Below are positions 1 to 9,147 of a stretch of DNA of 43,278 bases, one piece after another. Made by a program: the position numbers and the translations under genes. Under the pieces are notes generated by a model. The model was not told the DNA's origin. It made no database searches and was given only the letters and a program-made list of their open reading frames with translations. Source of the DNA: Acanthamoeba castellanii str. Neff (Eukaryota; Discosea; Longamoebia; Acanthamoebidae); assembly GCF_000313135.1 (NCBI RefSeq), contig NW_004457245.1, positions 48,454 to 91,731 on the forward strand, written 5' to 3'. Positions within the stretch are counted from its first letter, which is position 1. Each line of letters starts with the position of its first letter.

Positions 1-362
1 AGCGCCTTGTCCAGCTCCACGCTAGGAATGATGGAGAAGCTGGAGATGGACGGTGTGGTGGATGCAATCGCGTTGCCACCTTGCGGGGTGGGGGCAGGGC
101 CTGCAGTGTCCTCCACATTCGAAATTGGTGGCGCAGAGAATGGGTTTGTGGCACTACTCGGGTTGGAAGCCGAGGGAGTGGTGGCAGAGGAGTTGGTTGC
201 GGTTGCCATGTACACGCGCAGCTTTTCCTCGTCTTCATCCTCTGGCCTTTGATCGTTTATCCTCTGGTCCAGCGATTCGACCTGGCGCGCGAATGCCTTC
301 TTCTTCTCCTGGTACGCCAGTTGCTCGGGCGTTGGTGCATAGCTCCACAAGCTCGTCCACAT
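1..362 (-). CDS. Unknown protein, N-terminal part (gene runs off the left edge)
   Basis: The frame is open on the minus strand from an ATG at 362 to the window edge, giving about 120 residues. The N-terminus begins MWTSLWSYAPTPEQLAYQEK, followed by a short charged segment that could be helical (KKKAFARQVESLDQRIND). An acidic patch comes next (RPEDEDEEKLRVY), then a Ser/Thr/Ala/Pro-rich stretch that looks disordered. There is no signal peptide and no domain I recognise. The ATG at 362 was chosen because in-frame stops lie just upstream and the codon use downstream is GC3-rich like the neighbouring genes. The plus-strand frames over the same bases look like shadows. The gene diverges from the carrier gene that starts at 1000. 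Function unknown; the rest lies outside the window. Confidence 0.5.
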   Translation of the reverse strand, partial: MWTSLWSYAPTPEQLAYQEKKKAFARQVESLDQRINDQRPEDEDEEKLRVYMATATNSSATTPSASNPSSATNPFSAPPISNVEDTAGPAPTPQGGNAIASTTPSISSFSIIPSVELDKA

Positions 363-999
363 CCTTCTACAGCCTTAGCCCGTCTTTCTTCTGCTCTTGT
401 TCAATGGATTGATGTGCAGCAGATGCGATCGTGTAGCGCGTTGCGCTGAGTTCGTGGTCTTGCGACGCAGCAACCGCCGCGGAGCTCTGGCGTAATGGAC
501 AACAAGCCCAGGCCTAGCCCCCAAACTGAGTGTTTGCCAGCCAAGACCTGCCGCGGGAAAAAGGGTATTTCCGCCGGACTTTGTCGTCCACGTCAGCATA
601 TTTGCTGGAAATGAAAATTCTATATTCGCGCACGAATCGCGCGCGATGATGGTCTGACAGCCAATTTCAAGACGGTTGGGACGTTGGGCTCCGACGCAGT
701 AAAAAGAGAAGCACAGGCAGAGAGGACGCACGCCGCGACGCACACCTCCTGGCGGCGCGATTACTCATCACACAAGGGACAAAGGAAGCTGAATCACACA
801 CCCAATTTGGCAGGGTGCACGAAACTGGTAGAAGGTACAGGTTTGATTTCTATGTTAATTTTGCAGCTAGATAAAGACGTGTGATTTTTTTCATCTTATG
901 CCATTTTGTCACAATCGCGCAACCCGCCACTCTTTTGTGTGCCAAATCTTTGCCTCATGTTTTTGAATTCCTTGTTTGTTTGATTTTCATTCAGGATTT
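363..999. promoter_or_regulatory. Divergent intergenic region between the unknown gene and the SFC-type carrier
   Basis: No convincing coding frame is seen in these roughly 640 bp. They separate two divergent starts (362 minus, 1000 plus) and so should hold both promoters and 5' UTRs. The right part (about 880-990) is pyrimidine-rich and ends in a splice-acceptor-like ttcag at 989-993, a few bases before the ATG at 1000, so a 5' UTR intron is possible. No TATA box or known element can be named with confidence. Confidence 0.35.
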
Positions 1000-3066
1000 A
1001 TGGCAACTTCAACATCCGCTTCCCCTCCTGCTGCTCCTCCGGAGACTCAACCCAAACCTCAGAATGCAGCGCCACTGATCAGCCCTTGGATTAAGGTGCA
1101 CTCCCGCTCATCACCTATCTTCTTTGTTCACCTCTTCCTCTGTTGGATCCGTTCCTCCTTCGCGCTTCCTGTTCACTTTTTCTTCCGCTTCCTCTTCCTC
1201 AAGCACAACTCTCCCTAGCTTCATATTATCAATTATTTATTGTTTACTATTTATTTATTTATTTATTTATTATTGTTTATTGTTTATTGTTTATTGTTTA
1301 TTGTTTTAGATTCGACTAAAATGACTGCTTCGGCGCAAAAGGTGTTGGCCGGATCGCTGGGCGGCGCGATGGAAGCCGTCCTTCTGCAGCCGCTGGACGT
1401 CACCAAGACTCGCCTTCAGTTGGACAGGTCGGTGTGCCTTCTTCTTCCTCCTCTTCCTCTTCTTCTTTCAAAAAGCTCTTGCCAACACTCTTCCCCGGTG
1501 TCGTGCGTGTCGTGTCATGTGTGCGTCGGTGTGTGCGGCATTGCAGTAATAGTCGATATCGCAACTCGTTCCTCTACTGCGCCAAGACGATATACAAGGA
1601 GGAGGGAGCCGGTGCGTTGTACAAGGGTCTCACGCCCTTTGTCACGCATCTCACCCTCAAGTATGCTCTACGCATGGGCAGCTTCACATTCTTCCGGGGA
1701 CTCCTCGGCAGCCAGGCCACGTCGCCGAGTGGTGCGCCGAAGAAGAAACCCAGCGAGAAGATGGTCATGTGGAACAATTTTGGATCAGGTACGGCACACG
1801 GCACACACGGCACACACGGCACACACGGCACACACGGCACACACACAGGTAACGCGATACAACAAATATGACGGTAGCTGACCTCTCTTGGTTGGGCAGG
1901 CCTTTGTGCGGGCGTGCTGGAGGCGTTCCTCATCGTGACTCCATTCGAGGTGATCAAGACACGACTCCAACAGCAGGAGGGTTTCCACAACCGGAAGTAC
2001 AAAAACACCGTACACGCAGGTACTCGCATTGAACCCTACAACTCTCATCATGCGAGCACGTGACTCACCGCGGTGTCGTGTTGTGTGCGTGTCGTGTCGT
2101 TGGTCGTGTTCATGAACGTTTGCACGTCCAACAGCGGTAACAATTTTGAGAGAGGAGGGCGTAAGAGCGCTCTGGAAGGGAGTCGCGCCGACGGCCCTCC
2201 GCAACGGCTCCAACCAAGCCTGCAATTTTATGGTGCGTGGTTCGATGGCCTGCCTTTTGTTGTTATTTGTTATTATTTTGTTATTATTGTGGACACGGCG
2301 CGCGGGTGGCTAACGTTCGCTCGTTCGATGTCCAGGTGGTGGGTATTTTCAACAAGTGGGTGTGGAAGAAAGAGGAGGGAAAGCAGATTGCCGTGTGGAA
2401 GACGATGATATCGGGAGCAATCGCCGGCGCTATGGGTACAGCTCAGTTTTTAATACCCTCCCGCTTTCTTCTTTTTTTGACTCTCTATCTCACACGCACA
2501 CCTCACCGCACACGCACGCACGCACGCACGCACGCACGCGCCACCGCACACGCGCACAGGCCCATGTCTCAACTGTCCGCTGGACGTGATCAAGACGCGG
2601 CTGATGGGGCAAAAGATCGAACCGGGCCAGCCGCCCAAGTACCGAGGCGTCATGGGCACCATCGGCACCATTTACAAGGAAGAAGGTACCAATCACTCCC
2701 ACTATGAGCTTCGCACATTAGGTGCTACAGTTACTGATGGTCGTGTGCGGTGTGTCGTGTCGTGTCGTGTCGTGTGTGTCGTGTCGTGTGTGTTGTGTGT
2801 CGCTCGCAGGGTTGTTTGCGCTGTGGAAGGGTCTGGTGCCGCGACTGATGCGACTGGCGCCGGGGCAGGCGATCATGTGGACGGTGGTGACGCGGGTGAC
2901 CACCTACTTCGAGGAGCAGGCCCAGCGACGAATCGAAGAGGAGCAGCGGCCGTCGAGTCGAGGAGGTGGCTCCTCCTCTTCATCCTCTTCCTCTTCACCA
3001 TCCTCTTCCTCTTCATCATCGTCATCGTCTCCTTCTATCACCCCAGCGCAGCCGCTACCACACTAA
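1000..3066 (+). CDS. Mitochondrial carrier, succinate/fumarate (SFC1/ACR1)-like
   Basis: Inner-membrane carrier of the SLC25 family; best guess is exchange of succinate for fumarate. Exons: 1000-1095, 1342-1427, 1547-1788, 1900-2019, 2135-2232, 2336-2435, 2560-2685, 2810-3066; 374 residues. All three carrier repeats have an intact signature: PLDVTKTRLQ, PFEVIKTRLQ and PLDVIKTRLM. Segments such as LRNGSNQACNF and PRLMRLAPGQAIMW resemble the dicarboxylate/SFC1 branch, where NQ-x-x-NF and RV/LMRLAPGQA are typical. The C-terminal tail (about residues 330-374) is poly-Ser. The start is uncertain. Joining the Ala/Pro/Ser-rich first exon needs an acceptor at 1341 (caaaag). An alternative is ATG 1321, which gives 349 residues. 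Substrate is inferred from motif likeness only; the carrier fold is certain. Confidence 0.85.
1240..1308. repeat. TTTATTG/TTTA repeat in intron 1 of the SFC-type carrier
   Basis: An AT-only-like run of TTTA units passes into six or so copies of a 7-base TTATTGT unit, ending in a ttttag acceptor-like string. It stands out against the GC-rich exons. It belongs to the first intron of the carrier gene in the model given here, or to the 5' UTR if translation starts at 1321. Confidence 0.7.
1791..1848. repeat. CACACGG tandem repeat in a carrier intron
   Basis: About six copies of CACACACGG-like units fill most of the 111-bp intron between exons 3 and 4 of the SFC-type carrier. It is one of many intron-confined repeats of this kind in the window. 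Confidence 0.8.
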
Positions 3067-3199
3067 AAACAATAATAATAAAAAAAAAAGATGAATTGAT
3101 GAATTTTGATTTATTGTTTTGAACTTGTTTAGTGTCGGTCTTTATTCTTTAGTAGTAACGTGACTGACACGGCGGCGTCCACGCACGGCCGCAAATTGA

Positions 3200-4758
3200 A
3201 TGGATAGACCGTCGGTGCCGCCTCCCGTAGGCGATGAGGCCGCATCGACAAGGACAGCCTCGATCAAGGGAAATGGAGGTGGCTGGAGGCGGCAAATTTC
3301 TGGCCACTTCACAACCGGCGAGTTGTGGTCGATGTACCTCACAGGCACCTTCGTGGGTGTGGCCAATGCTGCCGTCTTCCACCCCATGGATGTTTTGCGC
3401 ATTCGGTACTGGACGCGTACCACCATTATTGTTATACATTAATTAAATTTAATAGTGCGGGGGGGAGATCTATTATTTGTTAGTTATAAATTGATCAATT
3501 TTCTATGCTTCCATCTGCTCAATTTCTCTACCTTGGAGACGTAATCAGATCCAACTCTCACATTCAATTCAATCATGTCCATTTCTATTTTATTCATTAT
3601 TGAAATAATTGTTTCGTTTTGATGGGAAAGCGCTGACGACTGGTCGGTGTTGCTGCTGCTGCTGCAGGTATTTCTTCCACAGCCGCAAGCTCGGTGAGGG
3701 CGTGAACATGGGTCAGCTGGGCACCAAGCGGAGCTTCTGGAACGGCGTCGCCTTCAACATCTGCACCACCGCGCTCAAGCAGATGGCCTTCTACCCCACC
3801 CAGGAGGTCCTCAAGCGTGTCCTCGTCGACAAAGGTGTGTGTCGTGTGTGTGTCGTGCGTGTGTCGTGTGTGTGTCGTGCGGTGTGCGTGTTTCTAATTC
3901 CAGCGAAACGACGCAGGCTATACGGCGGGCGAGAGTCAGTTCGGGTCGGCCGTGGGCGTCGGCGTCATCCTGGGTCTCATCGCCAGCCCGGTCAACGTCA
4001 TCAAGGTGCCCCTGCAGGCGGGCATGGAGAGCGACCTGACCGTCGGGCGCGTCTGTCGAGAGGTGTACCGGCGCTACGGGCTCGCCGGCTTCTTCCGCGG
4101 TGGTCTGGCCGTCATCACCCGAGACACGGTTCACTTCCCTCTTCATTGACCGGTCGTGCGTGTGCGTGTGTGCGTGCGTGTGTGTGTGCGTGTGTGCGTG
4201 TGTTGAACTGACGCGGTGTTGTGACAGGTGTGGTCCGTGACGTATTTTCCTCTCTATTTCTACCTGCGGCAACACGTCTCTGCATTCTTCGACGGCTCGT
4301 CGCCCTCCTCTTCCACTTCCACTTCCTCTACCTCTTCTGCTTCTTCCACTTCCGTCTCTTCTTCTTCCTCGTCGCGATCGCACGACGTGCTCGTCAACTC
4401 AGTGACGAGCATCACGGCCTCCATCGCGGCTATGGTGGCCTCCTACCCCTTTGACGGGGCTCGCCTGTACAGACAGAAACACTTGGGTACCCCCATAACC
4501 GCACCACCGCACGACACGACACGACACACGGCACACACAGCACACGCAACAACCGCACACGACACGACACGCACTCATGAGCTGGTGGTGCTGGCGCTGG
4601 TGGGTGCAGAGAATCACTCGTTCTGGCACGGGTTTGCCAAGTCGTTCCATCCGGGTTCCGGCAACGTCAAGTCCCTGACGACCGCGCTGCTGCGGGTGCC
4701 GCTGGCCAACGCCTTCTCCCACACCCTCTACCTCTTCATCCAAAACAAGAACCAATAA
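3200..4758 (+). CDS. Divergent mitochondrial-carrier-like protein
   Basis: Exons 3200-3405, 3668-3834, 3917-4128, 4228-4486 and 4610-4758 give 330 residues with all phases matching. The first repeat has a normal carrier signature (HPMDVLRIRY). The equivalent sites in repeats two and three are degenerate: SPVNVIKVPLQ has Asn for the acidic residue and Pro for the last basic one, and YPFDGARLYR lacks the last basic residue. A serine tract of about 30 residues (4288-4380) sits in a loop before the third repeat. The protein is closely related to the partial gene at 42576 (shared GVANAA-FHP-D--RIRYFF and ALKQMAFYPTQE), so the two are paralogues. It lies in tandem, 134 bp behind another carrier. 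Location in mitochondria is likely from the family; no substrate can be assigned. Confidence 0.8.
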
Positions 4759-4816
4759 TAACAATAATAAGTACAACAATTAAAATAACAACTACTACTA
4801 CTAACACGACTAGAGA

Positions 4817-6218
4817 TCAGTGCCAAGTGCGTTCGTGTTTGGTGTTGTGGTGTTGGTCGTTGTCGGCGGCGACAGGGCCGCGCAGCTGCGTTCGCGCCTC
4901 GCGCAGCTGCCGAACCACGGCCGCGGGCGGTGCCACCAGGCGCACCCGCTCGCCGGCCTTGGCGAAGAAGACGCCCACGCGCAGCGACCCTTGCGCGGCC
5001 TGAAGGCTTGAGAACACCTGCGGACTCGGTCAGCTTGACACCGCACACACCGCACACGCCGCACGCACCGCACGCACACGCACGCAAGGGGGCGGGATAC
5101 GGACCACAGGGTGGTGGACCATGCGGCCGTTCTTGAAGAAGATCACGTACGGGTGTACGTCCAGCTGGCCACTGGCCACGGCGGCGGGCTGCCACAGACC
5201 GTTGAGCTGGTCGGCGGCCTCGATCGCCCTTGTGGTGTTGAGAGTGAACGTGATGAGAGTGGTGCGCGATGAAGACGGAAGACCACCTGGGAAGTACCGC
5301 GACCAGCCGGGACCGCTCTGGGGCGAGTTGGTGTTGGACCGCGTGCCGAGCTGGACGCTGACGATGTCGCCTCGTTCGAACTGCGCTGCCTTGCGCGCTT
5401 TCCCGCTGCACTGGAGTGGTGAGCGCGTGCGGTATGGTGCGTGTGCGTGTGCGTGTGCGTGTGCGTACTCGAGGAGGACGGGCATGCCGTAGGTGTGCAT
5501 GTCGCCATCGCTGAAGAGGCTCGTCGCGATCTTCTTCGTCACCTCCGAGCCTGGCCCCTTGCCCAGCGCAGAAGAAACCACCGACACGCTCATGAGCGTG
5601 CCTGGCGCCAAGTTTGTTTAGCTCCGGCTTGCCCTCTTTTTTTAACTCCGAACGGAGAAGAGGCCGCCGGCAGCGCGTACTTGGATCGCAGTCGATGAGG
5701 AAGTGCAGCAGCTTGGCGGCCGTGTCTGGCCCCGGCCCGACCGGGTCGGTGTAGGTGGCGTGGACGTAGGCCGCGTCATGGTCCGGGGTCGGGTAGAGGA
5801 AGGTCCTGCTTTTGGGCTTGGGCCGGATGGTTGCCCGCCTGCCGTGGTGCTGCAGCTCGACGTTTCTGCTCTCCTTCTTGTCGAAACGCGGGAGGCCCAC
5901 CAACTGGCCTCGTAGGGAAATAAATAAATCAATTGATCAATTAATAATCAATAAAAGCTAAAATGAATAAATGAATAAATGAATAGCTGCTAAATAAAAG
6001 AAGACAGGACGTACGGCGTGGGTGTGTGGGTTGGCGAGTACGATGGCGTAGAGCTCACGACACACCAGCGCTGCTCGCGCCACTTCATTCTTTGTCCCCC
6101 CCCCCAACCATCTGTTCAGATCATGCACAACGGTATTCAACTGTATGAAAGCAGATGGTACTGGTTGGTGGAGAAATGAGAGGATGAAGTCCCAGAGCTC
6201 ACGAGGCAGAGCGTCCAT
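4817..6218 (-). CDS. F-box protein with a SPRY-like C-terminal region
   Basis: Exons, read on the minus strand: 6218-6162, 6089-6015, 5903-5681, 5601-5469, 5405-5105, 5017-4817; 329 residues. Residues 1-40 form an F-box: ALPRELWDFILSFL, then ARAALVCRELYAIV. The two halves become adjacent only if a 72-bp intron is removed, which is why I place it. F-box proteins recruit targets to SCF ubiquitin ligases. The middle holds elements of a SPRY-like fold: GDMHTYGMPVLLEDG, then FERGDIVSVQLG and VIFFKNGRMV, which fits the GD-V-G-G and F-KNG pattern, but weakly. The donor after exon 5 could also be 3 bp earlier. The gene converges with the carrier-like gene (58 bp apart). Its start lies only 19 bp beyond the stop of the RNA cyclase gene. 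Confidence 0.7.
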
Positions 6219-6237
6219 CTTGATGGTGTGATGGCTT

Positions 6238-8190
6238 CTAAATTTTTGTTTTCATTTTTATTCTGATTGTTGCAGTGCTGTACAGAATTAGACAGGAAAA
6301 TTGATTTCCACCACAACATAACTCCCTGGCATGTTTACTTGTGCCTTGGAGGACATGGATGAAACCAACACCTTCACATTGGATGTAGTATGTATCTGCT
6401 GTGTCAGCCTGGGTAACCTGGAATTCTGCCTGTGATGGCAATAGATCAGAACACTCCTTAAGAAGCTCAAATGTAAGCTAGCTCATACCCCAGTGAGGTG
6501 CTGTGTGAAGAAGATAGCTGCTTTTGTGTGAAGTGAAAGTGGCCCAGTCTTGATCTTGGATGTGCCTTCTGCCAGTGCCATGAAGATTATCAGTTCATCC
6601 TGTGTGGGAGAAATAAGTGTAAGTCTAGAAAGTGGATTGCCTTGAACAGGACACATGACAAAAATACCTGCAAGTATTCATCTGTGCATCCCCCATACTC
6701 CAAGTTCTTCAGTATGCTGGCTGCTGCCTTGTTGGCAACCTTCTCAGCAAACTTGCCCTAAAGTGTTGTCAGACACACAAACAAAAAAGGAGGGAGCATG
6801 GGTGCCTACCTTCTTGCTGTGTGCATAGCTGCCAAAGATGCAACCAGTGGTGGTGGTAGCAGTGATGATTAGACCTATATGGTCACCATCAGCAACTGTG
6901 TCCACCAGAACAATCTCCTCCTTGACGTGCACTTGTTGCTCCTCTGTGCCATGTGAGACATGAGTTTAATACACCCTAGTTGATCCAGGAGAAGACTGAT
7001 GGGTGTGCACCATGCTTGCTGAGGTAGTCCACAATCACACTTTGTGCTGCAACGATCATTCTCTCAGCCTCGTGCTTGGGGCTGGACGCAGTAACTGGCA
7101 CAATCGCAAGTAAAGTGAGAGTAACCTCAATCGTCGATTACTTGGCGGGGTTTCTACGCACCAAAGCAGCAAATGTGGATTGTTTCGACCTTACCGCGCT
7201 CACACAGGGTGATGGGTCGCACGGTGTCCTCGAGTGGCCTTGTTCGCATCTGTACATCGCCGGTGCTACGGGCGAAGAACGAAGGCAAAGCGGGTGGTTA
7301 GAGAGACGAGGAAAAGAACGAAAGAGAGATGGCGGTACCTCTGATCCACATCCACGTCGAACTCAACGCCCATCCGTTGTACAATGGGCTTGAACACTGT
7401 GGTGCAGTAGGCCACCTGCAGCGCTGTGAGCACGTTCGTGCCACCGCGGTACGTGACCACTACCAGAGGCCCACGACGCGCACAACACGACAGGCACGCC
7501 AGCATGGTAAATGGACAATTGATAAAGTGAAAGGCAAGCCTGGACAGAGCGGTGCGTACGGGTCTCACGCGGGGCAAAAACGAGGCAAGGCAGTGACATG
7601 TGAATCAGCCACGGTACACTCCTGCGCGTTTCGTGTGTTGTGTGTCGTGTTATGGCGATGGTAAGAACGTGTCAAGGAAGCCAAAGAGCTGGCCGTACCC
7701 GGGCGCGCCATGGGCGGTGTACTCCGTCCGTGCGTACGCAGACCGCTGGTCGCCCGGCCGGAAGGTCACCAACTTCGACCCTAACTGGAAAACATTAATT
7801 GAAAAGAAAATAAATAACATATAATAAAGTTGGTGGGGAGGCCACACATACCTCGGCGCCGTCGAGGAAGCCGTCGAACAGGGCTGAGACGAGGCGTACG
7901 CCGGCGAGTTGGGGCGCCGTGAGGCCGCGCTCGCGCTCGTTGCGATCGGAGAAGACCCTGATGGGTCGCCCCAGCAGCGCACTCAACGGGAACGAGTTGC
8001 GGATCATGGTGGCCTGGCCTCGGCCTTCCAGGTGCGCTGCGCCTCCGTCCATGGCCCAGTAGAGGTGGCCCCTCACGATGATGGTGAGGCGGCTGCCGTC
8101 CATGAATTGAGCCGCGCGCATCTGCCAGGCCTTGATTTTCCTGTTCCTCTCCTGCGCCCTGGAGTTGGCCTCGTCACCTTCATCCTTCAT
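6238..8190 (-). CDS. RTCA: RNA 3'-terminal phosphate cyclase (RtcA/RTCA type)
   Basis: Converts an RNA 3'-phosphate to a 2',3'-cyclic phosphate using ATP. Ten exons (minus): 8190-7852, 7784-7699, 7621-7569, 7459-7339, 7265-7190, 7125-7011, 6943-6810, 6757-6668, 6599-6489, 6429-6238; 438 residues against about 370 in animals. Family marks in order: [111 protein letters not shown] and [12 protein letters not shown]. The histidine of SLHTKAA is at the place of the nucleophile known from E. coli RtcA. Odd points: a basic N-terminal extension of about 45 residues, a C-terminal tail of about 40, no YYPKGGG motif at exon 4/5, and a fall from about 68% to about 48% GC in the 3' half. Confidence 0.85.
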
Positions 8191-8398
8191 CTTCGCGAGC
8201 TCAACTTACTTTTTGAGTTAAAAGCAGTTTATATATCCTACGATTCTCCAGTAAAGACTCCTATTGGTGGGCTTCCGTGCCCAGGGCTAGATTCAACATT
8301 CTTTTTCTTCGTGGAAGAGTACAGGCTTACTTACGCTCCAGCTTATATGTTTGAAGCTCTGACGTGGTTTACCGTACACTGACGATGACGACGACTCA

Positions 8399-8923
8399 CT
8401 AGTGCTTGTCGTGTTCGCCGTAGATGCCGCAGGTGAATAGCTTGAAGGGTGGTACCGTACGCACGAACCGCAGCATCCACCCGCCGAAGTGGTCGTAGAT
8501 GAACTTGGCGCGTAGCCACGAGGCGATCTCCCTCTCGACGCTCACCAGCTCCGTCCTCAGGTGCCCCACCTGCGCCTCCATCGTCGCAATGGCCTCTACC
8601 GCGGTGCGAATGCGTTGCTTCCTCTTGGCCAGCTGGTTGGGGGTGAGTTCGGCCAGCACCGAATTCTCCAAGATGCGCAGCGTCTTGTTGTCGCTTACGA
8701 TGGCGTCGTGCAGAACTTCCAGCTCTTCGACGATCTCCGCCCTACGACCCTCGAGCGGCGGCAGCGTAGGAACCGGGTCGATGCGGATGTAGCACCTCGT
8801 AGGGGGGTCGTACTTGTCGTAGAGCGCGAAGGCCAAGAGAAGAGCGCAAGCCGCCATGGCACCTCTGATGCTCGGCGAGGGCCGGACCAAGCGAAGTGGT
8901 ACGTCGATTCGTATCATCAGCAC
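8399..8923 (-). CDS. Unknown small protein with a hydrophobic N-terminus and coiled coil
   Basis: An intronless frame of 174 codons, GC3-rich like its neighbours. After a basic start it has a hydrophobic segment (MAACALLLAFALY, from residue 23), which could be a signal anchor or part of a mitochondrial presequence. From about residue 50 to 130 follows a charged heptad-like helix region (EIVEELEVLHDAIV ... VGHLRTELVSVEREIASWL). The C-terminus is aromatic and basic (FIYDHFGGWMLRFVRTVPPFKLF). The start could be at 8923, 8917 or 8857. I do not recognise a family. It lies 209 bp upstream of the RNA cyclase start on the same strand. A frame of this length without introns is unusual in this window but matches codon use. 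Confidence 0.5.
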   Translation of the reverse strand: MLMIRIDVPLRLVRPSPSIRGAMAACALLLAFALYDKYDPPTRCYIRIDPVPTLPPLEGRRAEIVEELEVLHDAIVSDNKTLRILENSVLAELTPNQLAKRKQRIRTAVEAIATMEAQVGHLRTELVSVEREIASWLRAKFIYDHFGGWMLRFVRTVPPFKLFTCGIYGEHDKH

Positions 8924-9147
8924 GACAACGGAGGTCTTGCGAACTTCTTCTTCTCGAGACGTCTGTTCTCCTTCTTCTTCTTCAACTCTCTACACGCTCT
9001 CTGCAGCCCAGACTTTGCCGGCTTTGCATTTGGCGCGCTTTTGGGTAGGAATGACAGGAATTCGTGGTATTTCGGCCAAAGGCCAGGAATTCTCTTTGTT
9101 GATTGGAACCAGGACAAGCGAGCGAGTAGGACTGACTAGCCACAAGT

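Noticed and set aside
7266..7577. Single-frame protein over the middle of the RNA cyclase gene
   Set aside because: It runs through two introns; only the splice model reproduces the SVPW...PCLVFAP and YRGGTN segments in the right order.
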